A stretch of 64,000 nucleotides of DNA. It comes from Cyanodermella asteris. Lineage: Eukaryota > Ascomycota > Lecanoromycetes > Ostropales > Stictidaceae. A program made the translations under genes and the position numbers. The stretch spans positions 1,227,882 through 1,291,881 of the forward strand of contig UYJD01000001.1 in assembly GCA_900618795.1 (NCBI GenBank), written 5' to 3'. The notes under the pieces are model-generated. The model did no database searches and was not told where the DNA came from. It was given only the letters and a program-made list of their open reading frames with translations. Position 1 is the stretch's first letter; every line of letters begins with the position of its first letter. This document shows positions 22,925-34,227 of this stretch, piece after piece.

Positions 22925-24717
22925 ATGGACTCCTCCAGAAACGCCATCTTCTCCCCAACCAATGCTGACTTTCAAGCTTTACCTCCTACGATCAAGAGAA
23001 AGGTACGGTCTTCTATCCCTTTTGGGGTCACGCGCCACAACCACTACCTGTCCGCATCTATATCTGGTCCTGCATGCTGACTATTCTCCAGTGCTTCTCT
23101 ACAGCTGAACGACTACGCTATGCACAAGGCCAGGTCCCAGACTCTGCAATGACTTCGGTGCGCCCAAAGACCGGTCAGCCTTACAAGTACAGCTTCGTCA
23201 AGTCCTCTCGCTTCCATCGCGCCGCCAATCGGCAGGCTCGGGAGCCTCCTGTGGACTTGCCACTACGTGAGGTTACCGAGGCCGAATCAGCCTGGTTCCA
23301 GAACCTGCCCGAGAAGATCAAGAGGAACCACTTCACCTACGAAGAGCGTTATCATTACGCCTCGGGTGATCAAGCACACCACGTCTCTGACACGGCAGAG
23401 GACATCTTCTATCGGTTGGGTGGACGCCACGCCAATCGCAGTTTGCCATCCTTGAGCAGCAACTCGGACGGCGAGGGCGACGACAGTACATTTGACGAAG
23501 TCATTGATACACCGCTGGACGCTCGAGACGCGGCATTCGATAATTTCGAAGCTCTGGACGCGGGTTCTGGCGACGACATGGCCCAAGATGACTATCATGT
23601 ACACATTGCTGAAGCCGCCAACGTCCCACGCCGACCCTCGACCTCAACCAGCAACGACACGCCTGCGCAGCGCAAGCGCACGGTGACCAACTTCTCGTCG
23701 CCTCGGCTGCGTCCGTCCCTGGACAGGGGCAAATCATGCGGTGGCCTGAAAGCTTATCGTCAGCCATCGGTGTCTTCGCAGTCACAACCTGGGCCTGCTC
23801 GTTCGTTCTCGGTTGCAGCCTCCAGCTTGGCACCTTCACAACCTTCTTTATATGAGCGACGCTGGTCGCGGCGACATATGGCGTCTGACGATGACATTCC
23901 GGCGGTACCAGCCATCGACCCAGAAGCCACCCATGTCAGCGATCCTGCTACACGTCTGAAGTTGAAGCTGTACTTGGGGTCGGCTGCGAAATTCGACGAG
24001 GCAATTGAGTTTGGATTTCCAGCGGCCATGACTGCGCAGACTCCTCCATCGTCCGCGTTTTCTACCCAACGAGGATCACTGCTCTCGTCCCGATCCAAGC
24101 GACGCTCGCACTCGCTGTCAACCACAAAGCCACAGCGAGAGTCACTCACCATCGGAACCACGTTCTTTATAGACGACGAGGATGATGACAGCGTCCTTGT
24201 GGGAACTTTTTCTCCCGCCCAGATCTCAAATGGTCTGCTCACTCCCACCGAGACAGGCATCCATACCTTCTACGCCGAACTTCCTGCCGACGAGGCCCTC
24301 GGTTCACAACTGGATCCTCGCCTCACGACACCGCAAACGGCCCCCGCTCACATGCAGTACGCCCACGCAATGTCACCATTGACTCCCTTGACAAATACAA
24401 GACTCCCCCTTCGATCGCAGTCTATCAGCCTCCAGCCTAGACAACATCTCGCTCTTGACACAACTCTTGCACAACAGCACACTGCACGTGCGCCCATGTC
24501 GGCACGCGAAACACCTTTGAAACCCTGGATAGAACCCACGGACACATTTGGCGAGCGAGAGATGACTTTGCGCATGACTCTTACCCGAAAGGACCTCCGT
24601 GCTGATGAGAGCCTCATTTATCCCGACAACGGTGCTGGCAGCTGGAACAATGCCGACCGGGATGCCGGTGTGCGAAACGGTGACAACCGGTGGCGGTTTT
24701 GGCAGCGAAGGCGATAG
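22925..24717 (+). CDS. Fungal hypothetical protein with N-terminal conserved block, disordered
   Basis: Two exons, 22925-23002 and 23092-24717, give 567 residues. The 89-bp phase-0 intron (GTACGG...CTCCAG) joins LPPTIKRK to CFSTAERLRYA, and both halves read as one conserved-looking block. A later block reading WFQNLPEKIKRNHFTYEERYHYA is reminiscent of a family of filamentous-fungal proteins of unknown function with paired LPxKIxRKxF-type segments. The rest is Ser/Pro/Thr-rich with acidic patches (FFIDDEDDDSVLVGTF, SDGEGDDSTFDEV) and a basic aromatic end RWRFWQRRR. There is no signal peptide, membrane segment or catalytic motif. A regulatory or scaffold role is possible but not supported directly. 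It lies downstream of the largest empty region in the window. Confidence 0.75.
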
Positions 24718-24936
24718 CGCGGGAAAGAGGTGCAGGCTCAGCATGCAGTGCAACGCTGAGTATCCCGCTCCTCTGCCACAACATTGCCCCGGCAATTTGC
24801 ACGACTCTTCGTGTGACACTACGAATGCTTCCACTGAAGCAAACTCTCTTTGGTTTACCGACTTGTTTGGCATTGGAGGTACTCTACAGCGATTTTCGAA
24901 CGATTTGATTTAGCGTATCGAAGAGGCTGTTTGAGC

Positions 24937-24956
24937 TGATTGATTGATTGATTGAT
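24937..24956. repeat. (TGAT)5 microsatellite
   Basis: Five perfect tandem copies of a tetranucleotide, downstream of the hypothetical gene that ends at 24717. Confidence 0.95.
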
Positions 24957-25691
24957 TCTGGTTTGCTTTATACCCACGTCGCCTTTGAGAGCCAACAGCT
25001 GCGAGAGAGCAAGAGGTAGAGCATTGATGGATGCGTGCATATTGCACGACATTTGTCGATGTTCTACTTGGCGGAGGAGGAATCTGTTAAAGAGTTTGGG
25101 GGATGGAACGGTTTGAAAGCCGCTTCTGGAAAACGGCGTGTACAAACTCGCAGGCATACGTGCAACTCTGATGCAATACTCGAAGAGATCGAACTGTCAC
25201 GACTGAACGTGTCTGCATGAATTTAGATATCGAATTTGAACGCTGCAAAGCAAATTTCCCCTTGGGAAGCCCCTTGGAAATTCGAACTCGGAATCCACGT
25301 ATGCTGCTCAGGAGGTGAAATTCAATCGACCCAAACTTCCCGAGACCAAGCTCCGTTTCAGCTGCAACGAACACTCCGTGCAGGGTTAGCATGCATACGT
25401 CCAACGTCTTTCCCCCCACTCCCATCAAAGAATGCAGGCCAGCTTCGGTAAGCAAGATCGTTCGATTTGATACAGCAAGTATCCAAGTACGTACAACGGA
25501 AATCCAGACCTAGCAAAAAAAAGAGAAAGAAAAATCCGCCTTCCCTGAACAGGCAGTTGGTCGCCACTCACAGACCCCCCACCCCAAAACGTACGCGTGC
25601 GTCACACATTACGTGGATCCGTTTTCACCGTAGCTGGGCCGTGACTTGTCGTATCAGAGAGAGGGAGGGGGTTGTACATCGCGGTTCGGTC

Positions 25692-25730
25692 GCTCTTTTT
25701 TTTTTTTCTTTTTTCTTTTCTTTTTTTTTT
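25692..25730. repeat. Polypyrimidine (T-rich) tract
   Basis: Nearly uninterrupted T with a few C over about 39 bases in noncoding sequence. Confidence 0.9.
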
Positions 25731-25988
25731 GCGGTAGCGATGCTGGCTCGAGGTCATGAGCACGTGGGCACGAGCGTTGCCAGGCAACCAGCCACGCGTT
25801 TGGAAGAAAGAAACCGTGAGCGTTGGTTGGTTGGTTGGTCGAGTCGAGATGAGATGAGATGGTCGTGCAGGAACGCTCTCGAGGTCGGTGATCGATGGCG
25901 CCATCAATGGGATTTGGGGAGCTCCAGCTGTGGATTTGAGATCTCCCATGAGGTCGACAATTTGGCCGCGCTGGCGCGGCAAGGGGGA

Positions 25989-26008
25989 ACTGGACTGGAC
26001 TGGACTGG
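25989..26008. repeat. (ACTGG)4 pentanucleotide repeat
   Basis: Four perfect tandem copies in noncoding sequence, close to GGTT and GAGAT short repeats at 25823-25862. Confidence 0.9.
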
Positions 26009-27188
26009 AATGAAAAGTCGAGGGATTGCGAATTCGAAACCCGACAAATCTGGTGGGCGCCTTCCAATCGTGTCCCTTGTGTGAACGACCGACGTGCTCA
26101 TAGAAAGACCGGGGAGCTTTCGTCGCCTCCCGTTGAAGGCGTAATGTCTGTACTGTTCCTTTGTACAGAGGACGAGTCGCTGTCTGCCTTGCTTGTATGT
26201 CCATCGTTTGCGACCCAAGCTGTGGCGTCGGCCTCGTTCTTTTTTGGGCATTGGAGGCTAGCACCTTTCCCATGAGAATTCGGCGTGTAAAAGATGACTC
26301 GCCCGCTGGAAGTCCTTGAAGTTCTTTTGAAAGAAAGATGTCGAGGCCATTCGATTTGCGGACTCGCAGTGTGTAAGTTGCATAGTGACATTTGGTGACA
26401 CTTTACCAGCCAAAGTGCCATATCGGCGAGCCCTGCACCAAGCTCAAGACGGCGATCGAACCGAGACGATGCGGCCATTCCGTTCCATGATGAAGGGCGC
26501 TGTTAATGTTGTGCTTCGAAGAAGATGTGATTCGCCGACCCTCGGTCAGGAGTGCTGCGGCTGGACGCTGTGAGTGCGTTTGCGTTGAATGAGCTTGTTG
26601 ATGTTGGGTAAAGCGACAATCCCCTCACGGCCATTGGCAACGAATTGTTCGACCTCCTCAATGGCCTTGATCGGAATCTCATATATATCAATGATGGGTG
26701 GCCGAGGTCACGGCCATGGAAGGGAACACTTTACCAGGGAAAGTGGCATGGGGGAGAGCCCTGCAGCAAGCTCAAGAGGCCGAGCAGGCTGATCGACGAG
26801 GAGTGCACCGAGGGAAGCGCGTCAACAACGTCGGCAACAAGCTCTAGATGTTCAACATCACAAATTCAATGTGAGTTTCCGTTCTCGGCGTTTCTCATCT
26901 TTCAACAACTTCTCGTGCTCACATGCCAAGATGTTCGACCTGAAATTCCACCGATCGGTCAAAACAGAGGGACTGCTGCTCAAAAATCTTGATTGACGGC
27001 TGAAATACGTGTTGAAAATTCGTAAGAGTACACCTCACAAGCTGATGCTTCATTTGTACCAAACGCCTGCCCAGTTGTATAATAGACACATCCTCCACAG
27101 GACCGGCCTTGAGACGATCGTCTTCCAAAATTCACGCTGGCCCTCATTGCCTTTTCGCGACATCCACTCAATCGGTGTCTGTTTCTGT

Positions 27189-28380
27189 CTATTCGTCGTA
27201 GTGGTACACCTGTTATGTGGTCAGTAACACTTCTGATGATCAAGCATGCGTCGCAGTCGCTTACAAAGTAATTTGGCAGTCCGTATGACTGGTGCCCAAG
27301 CCTCTTTGCCATCTTTGCAAATCCCTCAGTCTCAATAAGATGGTAGAAAGGGAACGGAGGGAACATGGCACCATCTCGGTGCACCTCAGCCTTGACCATA
27401 AGCGCGGTTCCGCCAACACCGTCAACCTCCATGATCTTGCTCTGGTCGCGGTTGTTGTCCATATCCGCAATCTTACCCAACAATGTGCGGTAGGTAGGCA
27501 TCTCGGCGTAGCCCTCGAGGATGATATCATCGTTTCCCATTGTCTTTCCAAGATCTTGCGCAACCTGGCTATCGACCCAAGTGTTGTAGTCATACGCACG
27601 AATGTCCCTCTTGCCCTCCTCGTTGATAAATCTCTGCATGCAATTCGGCACAACGATGGGTCTGTCGTGGGCTGCGAGGTCCTGGATGAGGGTTGGCGGA
27701 GTTTCGACAACGTCGCCATCCATCCACAAAACCCAGGACGTGGCTGGGCCGAGAGTGGTAAAGAGCAAAGAGTTGCGGGCTCGTGACATGGCCGCGCGGC
27801 GAGCCTTCTGGTTCGACATCTTGTGGCGCTCAGCCTCATCTTGAGAGACAGGCGTCTCAAAGTCCTGGCGCAGGATAGTTACGGAAGCGAATCGCAGCTT
27901 CTCGGAGCCCTTTTGTGTGTGGTCAATCGCTTGCTGCAGAGACCTTGTCGCAGCATCCCCCTCTTTCGTCTTGGGCGTAATGAAAGCGATGGAAATCAGG
28001 TGGTGAGGATATGTCAGGGAAAGCAAGTTGTCCCAGTAGCCTTGGTAGAATCGAGCGAGGGGCGTCAGGATGAGAATGTTCTCATCATTTGCGACCGGGT
28101 TCGACGAGGTGGTGACATTGTTCATGTGGTAGTGAACAACTGGCGGTGGGCCGAACTTGGACAGGTCTGCCTTGTCACCCCCGCTTCCTGAGCTTCTGAA
28201 TGGCGCTGTTGCCGGGGAGAGGGGATGTGCTGCCGGAGCATTGTGCTTGGTGGTGAAGGCCAGGGTGCTGGTAATCTGTTTCGAGCGGGTGAAGAACAGA
28301 AACAGACAAATCACTGCCAATATCCCAGCAATTGTCAGATTCCGGGAATTGGTCCTCCGTAACGATCGTGATATCGCCAT
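27189..28380 (-). CDS. MNN9: Mannan polymerase subunit, MNN9/ANP1/VAN1 family
   Basis: Two exons on the minus strand, 28380-27265 and 27209-27189, give 378 residues. The 55-bp phase-0 intron (GTAAGC...AACAG) precedes a last exon encoding only VYHYDE, which completes the family's usual end after GLPNYF. Residues about 17-33 form a signal-anchor (AGILAVICLFLFFTR), so it is a type II Golgi membrane protein. The GT62 nucleotide-sugar/metal-binding motif appears as WMDGDVVE with D221 and D223. GNDDIILEGYAEMPTYR and VDGVGGTALMVKAEVHRDGAMFP match the family core. The protein acts in the M-Pol complexes that extend the alpha-1,6-mannose backbone of N-glycan outer chains. The exact paralogue (Mnn9, Anp1 or Van1) is chosen by overall resemblance. 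Confidence 0.93.
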
Positions 28381-29241
28381 GGTGAAGGCTTATCTGTGCT
28401 TTGAAGACGTAGTAAAGATCGAGGCGCAGGCGAATACCTGACAATCTGGCCGGGCGTCGCAATCCAAGGGCGATCTGGCTAAAGGGACAAGTGCGAAACG
28501 GCGGTGGTTGGAGAGAGGCTCAGAGCGACAAGACTTGTCGCATTACGGGATGGCGCGGTAGCCCGCAAGGAACGTGTTGAAGTGAAGAATCGAAGGCGTC
28601 TATGGTTGCTGGCAGGAGAGCGACTCTGAACAGTTCGCAAATTGTTAGATTGAAACGCCAGGGATGGAGGCGTCGTACGAGAATGGTAGACGATGCACGG
28701 CTCAACTTGCTTGAACGCTCCTAGTCCCCATTCGGCCTGCCCGTCTTGGCGTCTCACGTTTCATCAGCTGGCACATCCCTTTTCCTCACCTTTACTCCCG
28801 CATAACGTCTGCACGCTTGATGGGTCTCTTCTCGGCCGTCAAGCTGCTGGTGGGAGATTTCGAATGAGCTTGACGGTTTTCGAACTATTCGATCCCGGAT
28901 CGCGCGCATTGACACCTCATCCTCCGCTGCATATGACCGTCCCCTAATGGCCGCGCAGGCATTTGTGCTAAGAACTGTCTTGATTCGTTTTATGTTGCCT
29001 CGATCCTCGGGCTGGTCGTTGAGAAGCTCGCCATCTTGGTCTTTAGCATGTCGCTGAGTCCGATACTGCGCGCGTTCTTTCTAAATCTCCGAGCGATGCG
29101 ATGCGCAGGTCGAATATCGTTCCAGATGGCACTTGGTGGTAGCAAATCTTCAGACAAGCTTTGTTGATGGCAACGATGTTGGCTTTCCAATACACGCTGC
29201 CGTGCTCCCTTGAGAGGAACCATCTCTCTCGCTGAGATGGC
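28381..29241. other. Intergenic region upstream of MNN9
   Basis: About 860 bp between the MNN9 start and the stop of the GT8 gene, both on the minus strand. It presumably contains the MNN9 promoter. No gene is visible. Confidence 0.5.
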
Positions 29242-30301
29242 TCAGAACGCGTCTGAAATACCCCTACCCTTTTCCTCTTCTAACCTTTCCTTGTTGTTGG
29301 CTTTCCACCATTCATGTGTCTCCTCATTCCATTCTCCAGGCTTCTCGTCCCACGGCTTCGGGCTGAGAATGTAATGTACGTTCTTGACCTTGTCGTCTCG
29401 CCAGATCGGCCTGTGCACCTTCTCCCACCGCAGTGTCTTGAGGGCGTTGTATATGTAAGGCAATGGCACCCATCTGTCCTTGAAAAGATCTGACAACAGT
29501 GACTGGTCGGCGAACTCATAGCTCTCGATTGCGGATGGCTCGGCCAGACGATCAGAGATGAGCTTGGAAACCGCCGCCGAAGGATTCACAACCTGCAGCC
29601 CGCCATTCATCATACTCAGACCGGCATACGTTGGCGGGCCGTCCACCTGTGCTTTCTCGGGACTGTCGTGTAGAGTTGTGTGTGCGCAGTTCCCCGGTGT
29701 CCTAGGTCAGGTCAGTCTAGTCTTGCAGACCATCGGATGCAAGCCATACCAGTCCTTGGGATAGTGTGGCTTTTTCAAGGGATTGCAGACGCAGGCATGG
29801 CTGGCAGCAAACACACGATCGCCTTTGCCTTCCAAGCCAGGCGAATCAAGTGGCAGTTCCATTAGCTCATCCATGTTCTGCAGCACGAGCATGTCGCTGT
29901 CCAGCTGAACGACTCGCTCGTATTGCGTCAATGAGAACGGCGCGAGCTTGCTCCAACAGTCGTAGAATCGCGGATCATTGCTGTAATCCTTCTGGACCGC
30001 GGGAAGCATGTACTCGATTCTTTGCTTCGGTATACCTCTAACATCAAGTGCTTTGTGGCCATCCTCTGGAAAAGTGTCCGTGTAGAGGGCGACTAGCGGG
30101 TATTTTGACCCGTGCTTCTTGAGCGAGTAATCCAGCGTCAAGAGTCCAGATAGGTAGTTTGTGTTTGTGATGAGTGTCGTCCACACTACATTCATGTTAG
30201 TGCTTTTATGGGTCGGGCCAAAACATGGATCATCATGCAGGCGAACCTTTCTTGGAGGCGACGTCAGCCTTGCTGGCGTTGCCTGAATTAGTATCCGCCA
30301 T
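29242..30301 (-). CDS. GT8-family glycosyltransferase (glycogenin/galactinol-synthase-like)
   Basis: Three exons on the minus strand, 30301-30247, 30185-29750 and 29701-29242, give 316 residues. Introns are 61 bp (GTTCGC donor, CTAAC branch site near the acceptor) and 48 bp (GTATGG...CCTAG). Both restore a frame with strong family similarity: VWTTLITNTNYLSGLLTLDYSLKKHGS at the N-terminus and, across the second splice, HYPKDWTPGNCAHTTLHD. The manganese/UDP-sugar DxD motif is D114-S-D116 in VVQLDSDMLVLQNMDELM. There is no signal peptide or membrane segment, so it is probably cytosolic, like glycogenin and galactinol synthase. The acceptor is unknown. It is 293 bp downstream of the P450 and on the same strand, so it may belong with the accessory genes that follow. 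Confidence 0.88.
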
Positions 30302-30594
30302 CCCAGGGCTTGAGCAAGTTCTGTGCCGTATACTGAAGCAAATATATAGTCAGCCTCACAGAACAGCAAATATACTGCGTTTAGATAAGTTTCTATCATG
30401 TGAGGCGGTTCCGACACCACAAGCTTTCCAAATCTAATCGTCAACGACTGGCGGGGCTGCCACTTTCGGGCCCACTCTCAAATTCGGATCGCGTGCTACG
30501 AGCCGCATTTTCAAGCTTACTGATCACCTACGTGACAGCTTGGACCAATGCGCCGAGTTTGGAAGTTCTGAAGGTATGATACAGCTACCGAATT

Positions 30595-32179
30595 TCAAGC
30601 CTCCAAGCTTGTCGCCGGCCTGAGCGCGATCTGCGCACCTCGCCGGCTCTCTATTGTCATCTTCGAAATTTCCACGAAATGTAGGACCTCATCAGTGTTC
30701 TGAATGGCCTCGAAATTCCTCAACAGACGAGCGAGGATATACGTGATCTGTACAATCACCTGGTCCTTGGCCGGACACGTTCTTGGCCCAAGCAGGAATG
30801 GTTTGAATTCCCCTGTTGGAGTAAAACCGTCCCATCGTTCCGGTCTATACTCATCCGCATCCTCGCCCCAATACGCCTTGTGTCGATGAAGGGCAGGCAA
30901 GAACGTCGTGACACTTGTGCCTTTAGGCACGAAAAGCGGGCTTTTGCCGTCGGGTCCTCCTCCCTCTGGAAAGACGACATCTTCGATCGCAGTTCTACGA
31001 TTGCGACCACCTGGTCCGTAGAGCCTCAAAGCCTCGAAAATCACGTGTCTGAGCGGGTGAAGAGAGCTCAGCGTCGCGAATGAGAGCAATTGCTCGTCGC
31101 TTAGCGGCAAAACGAGTGATTGCAACCGGGTCCAGAGTTCTGGTCGTCTGGCAAGACCGAACAGCGTGTTTGAGGCAAGAATGGCCGGACTGTCGCGGCC
31201 AGGCATGAAGCATTGGAGCATGCTATAGCGCAGGTACCTGGGATCTCGAACCTTAGCAGCCATTTCGTCGGCAAGGATGTATCGCCTGTTCTCGGAGGCC
31301 TGTTTGGTAGTGCCTGGAGCGGTGCGAATTATGGCGGCGTGAACCTGACGGTCAATAAAGGCGTGGACTTTAGCCACGTTGGCTGCATACGATCCGTCGA
31401 GCCACAGCTTGAGGGACGTGAAGCTGAAGTTCTGCCGACGCTTATTCATACCTAACACCACCGCGTCGAGCGTATCGAGGAAGCCCCTGGCCTCTTCCTG
31501 CTTCTCGGGCAACTGCATTCCGATCGGCTCTCCAAACAGAAATTCGGTGGTCAGGTCCAAGAACTGCAATTAGGTAAGTTCTATTATCAACATTATTCCA
31601 ACAGGGTCAATTTACCAGCATCTTCAACAATGGTTGCGCGTCAAAGCCCTCAGAATCTCTCGGTACATTCTCCATAAATCGGTCGACATGCGTCTTCAGC
31701 ATCGGCATCGTTGCAATTTCATACCTCGAAAATGTTGGATCTATCAGCTTGCGGTTGAACCTCCACTCCTCTCCATCAGCCAAGATTCCCCCAGGACTGA
31801 AGAGTAGTTTTTCGGGGTTGTAGCCAGCGCCCCGCCTGCTGAAGGCCGATGTCCGAACTGCATACATGAATCTCAAGTTTGCACGTGAGATTGTGTTGAT
31901 TTCGATTCCACCATTGACTGATTCCTGCCATGTGTCACCGAGCTCCCGGTGCTGATCGATGTACAGAAGTTTGAGGCGACCATCGCGGATTGCGAGTTTG
32001 CGAAGGCTGAGGAGATCGGATCCTCCCCATTTGTCTTTGTGCGGGTACTCGACAGGTTCCTTACACCCAAATTGACGCTTGATTTTACGTCTTTTTGAGA
32101 GCAAGGCCGAGTGTCTGTAAGCCAAGAAGAGGGCCGAGATTATGGACAGGGCTGCCAGAGCTTTCAAAACGCGGTACAT
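30595..32179 (-). CDS. Cytochrome P450 (CYP52-like, microsomal)
   Basis: Two exons on the minus strand, 32179-31616 and 31563-30595, give 510 residues. The 52-bp phase-0 intron (GTAAAT...TTGCAG) joins LLKML to FLDLTTEF. The N-terminal ~25 residues are a membrane anchor (LKALAALSIISALFLAY). Family motifs: ExxR in FEALRLYGPGGRNRR, PERW in EYRPERWDG, and the haem loop FLLGPRTCPA with thiolate ligand C451. Two oddities: the I-helix reads PGRDSPA, where AGxDTT is usual, and the position two after the haem Cys is Ala instead of Gly. Related fungal P450s with GRD(T/S)P at this site exist, so activity is likely. Substrate unknown. It is divergent from a tiny secreted-peptide gene and close to a UstYa-like gene, which suggests secondary metabolism. 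Confidence 0.93.
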
Positions 32180-32840
32180 GTTCGTCTCAGTTAGGGCCCG
32201 ACCCAGGTCGGCTGCCAGATGACTTTGAGGCGTAATCTGATGGAGAGTGTGATGACTTAAACCAAAATCACCCTAAAATCAAGTCGTCACGGTATGGAGC
32301 TCTGGAAGATCTTGAGCTGCCCCGCAGGTACCTGACGGGACGTAGAGGTGAAGCTCAGGAGGGCTGACGGCCGTTCGAATTGGATTATGCCGGAGAGCCG
32401 TGCCGCAATGCGCTGCTAGGGTACAGTCAAATGAAAGATACGGCATCGGAGTGGAGATAAACTAACATCATGGAGGGGCTATATCCAGTCATAAGCACCT
32501 TTAGACGCTAACAATCGGCCTGAATTGCGGCCAGGGAGTCATGGGCTCGACATCTGCAACATCCAGGATGTTGCATTTATCCATCGAAGATCAATGCCTA
32601 CTTGGCGAAAGGCCAGCCTTACAGCTGCGGGAGACTGTTGCAGACAGGCCCTTGACTGCTCACACGAACTAGGACTGAGCAATATCCCGTTCTGGTGTTC
32701 GCGTGCCTCATGTGAACCCTCAACAAGTCGGCTTTATTGTTATAAGACCGTTGTTCTTCGTACAATCTCAGACTTTCCTTTCCACTGTCCGTCCTCACCA
32801 AAAATCTCCAGTTCCCATTCAGCAGCCTTACTGTACAGCC
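32180..32840. promoter_or_regulatory. Divergent promoter region, P450 / small peptide gene
   Basis: The 660 bp between the P450 start (-) and the small-peptide start (+). On the peptide side an A/T-rich TATA-like element (TTGTTATAAG, near 32737) lies about 100 bp before the ATG and is followed by a C/T-rich leader, the usual arrangement of an inducible fungal promoter. Co-regulation of the two genes is inferred, not shown. Confidence 0.4.
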
Positions 32841-33045
32841 ATGAACTTTATCTATGTCATCTTCTTTTCCCTTACACCCCTCACTGTGGCACGACCTTTA
32901 TTTCTTCGAAGTAAGTCAGGTTGAAGCTTGTTTACACCGGCCTTTAACACGCCATATAGGCAGCGACGAAGTTCAAGATATGGACATTCCAGACGGAGCC
33001 GACACTCTGGAAGTTGTATGGGAGATATTATCTGGCGACGAGTAG
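32841..33045 (+). CDS. Small acidic secreted peptide, candidate RiPP-like precursor
   Basis: Two exons, 32841-32910 and 32960-33045, with a 49-bp intron (GTAAGT...ATATAG) in phase 1, encode 51 residues. Exon 1 is a textbook signal peptide: MNFIYVIFFSLTPLTVA, with likely cleavage after Ala17, then RPLFLR. Exon 2 is short and very acidic (about ten Asp/Glu in 27 residues), with one Trp in EVVWEILSGDE and no Cys. Evidence for reality is the consensus intron that places a signal peptide in frame, a TATA-like element and a C/T-rich leader. It is too short for routine prediction. It lies between a P450 and a UstYa-like gene, both typical partners of dikaritin precursor peptides. However, it has a single unit, no Lys-Arg-flanked repeats and no Tyr, unlike ustiloxin-type precursors. 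It could instead be an effector-like secreted peptide or chance. Confidence 0.45.
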
Positions 33046-33330
33046 TACTTTTGTTCCCTACTGGCAGGGATATATGTACTACGAGCCACGACTCGCAGGA
33101 TGCTCCGGCAGGTCAGGGCTTCCTCAAGAATGCGACCATAGCAAATGAGAACAAATTTTTACCTCAGGGTTATGTCGCGCGGATCTCAATTTCTCAATTG
33201 CAATATGCGACTTAGTGAACAGGATACCCTTCGTCAAGTCGCTCGAGAGATGCAGAGGCACGGACAGGCTGCCTCAGAAGGAGTTGGCAAGTTTGTTATA
33301 AGTTGCTCTAGACAGCGAGCGAAGTGCTGC

Positions 33331-34227
33331 TTAGGATACCCAAGGCATGCTGCCATCGGGGCAGGACTTGTATCCCTCAATCGGAGGCAGCTGAGTGTCC
33401 TGCGTCTCATTGTAACAGGCACTGTTCTCTCTCGCCCAATTGCGGAGCTGTGTCCAATCCCGGCACATGCGGAACTGACCCTCGCCAGCAACGGTGCGTT
33501 GGCCGGCCTTGCCCGCATTAGCCCAGATAGCGCCAGTATACTGGAGCGAGTCGTCAGCATTGCAGAGCGTGTCTTGCATGATAAGGGAGAGACAGTGCTT
33601 CGCATGTCCAACAGGCATGCGTGGAGTCTCGCCTTCGTAGGCCCCCAGCACCATGCGTCGGAGCATTTTCTGAGACGTGTCAGCGATTGTGATCCCCTCG
33701 CTTGTAGACTTTTCGGGTCACTTGCCAGGCAATGCACGTTATGTGTGCTGCTGAGCAGGTAGATGCCCTTGCTGGAATCCCACGGCCACCGCTGTGAAAG
33801 GGGAACGTCATGTTCTTTGGCCCATCTGTCATCGAGAGCAACCATGCCTGCGCTGAAATACAGCTCTGACGCCTCCCAGGCTTCGTCTTCGAGGGTCTGG
33901 TTTGCATTCACCCAGCGGCCTGTCGAGGTCCATGCGATTTGTGATTCTCTTCCGAGGCCGGCTTGCGGCACGTCAGTACCCACGCACGCTTCCTTCGACG
34001 GTCACGACGGAAGACGTACCATTGAGACTCAAAGAAGTCGGCGCTGTAGATTGCATTCGCGATATCTCGAGATTTTGCATCCAGCTTTGGAGACCTAGCA
34101 GCCCAATGATCGTGAAAAGTGCAAGATTTGACCACGAGAGCCGAAATTGAGAATGGTCGTTCTGATCGGATGCATCATGTCCCGAAAATCCGTCGTGATG
34201 TGGAAGGAGTTGATATTTCGAATCCAT
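33331..34227 (-). CDS. UstYa-like (DUF3328) protein
   Basis: Three exons on the minus strand, 34227-34020, 33961-33726 and 33669-33331, give 260 residues. Intron 1 is 58 bp (GTACGT...CGCAAG; the AAG acceptor is less usual). Intron 2 is 56 bp and has a GC donor (GCAAGT...CTCAG). The start MDSKYQLLP and a single membrane segment near 34-48 (LALFTIIGLLGLQSW) match the family. Both diagnostic HxxHC motifs are present, H143-NV-H146-C147 and H170-AK-H173-C174. The family's C-terminal DTLCNADDSLQYTG, GEGQFRMCRDW and GYKSCPDGS segments are also intact. UstYa-type proteins are copper-dependent or copper-like oxidases that cyclise, chlorinate or oxidise fungal peptides and related metabolites. The neighbours (P450, tiny secreted peptide, GT8) are consistent with a peptide-derived pathway. 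The substrate is inferred only. Confidence 0.88.

Larger units (their letters stand above)
24718..27188. other. Gene-poor region with simple repeats
   Basis: About 2.5 kb with no supportable intact gene. It contains a (TGAT)5 microsatellite at 24937-24956, a pure pyrimidine tract around 25692-25730, GGTT/GAGAT simple repeats near 25823-25862, and a pentanucleotide ACTGG repeat at 25989-26008. A diverged pair of about 55-bp direct repeats (about 26397-26452 and 26727-26782) encodes similar Cys-containing peptides and is treated in the findings. Confidence 0.5.
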
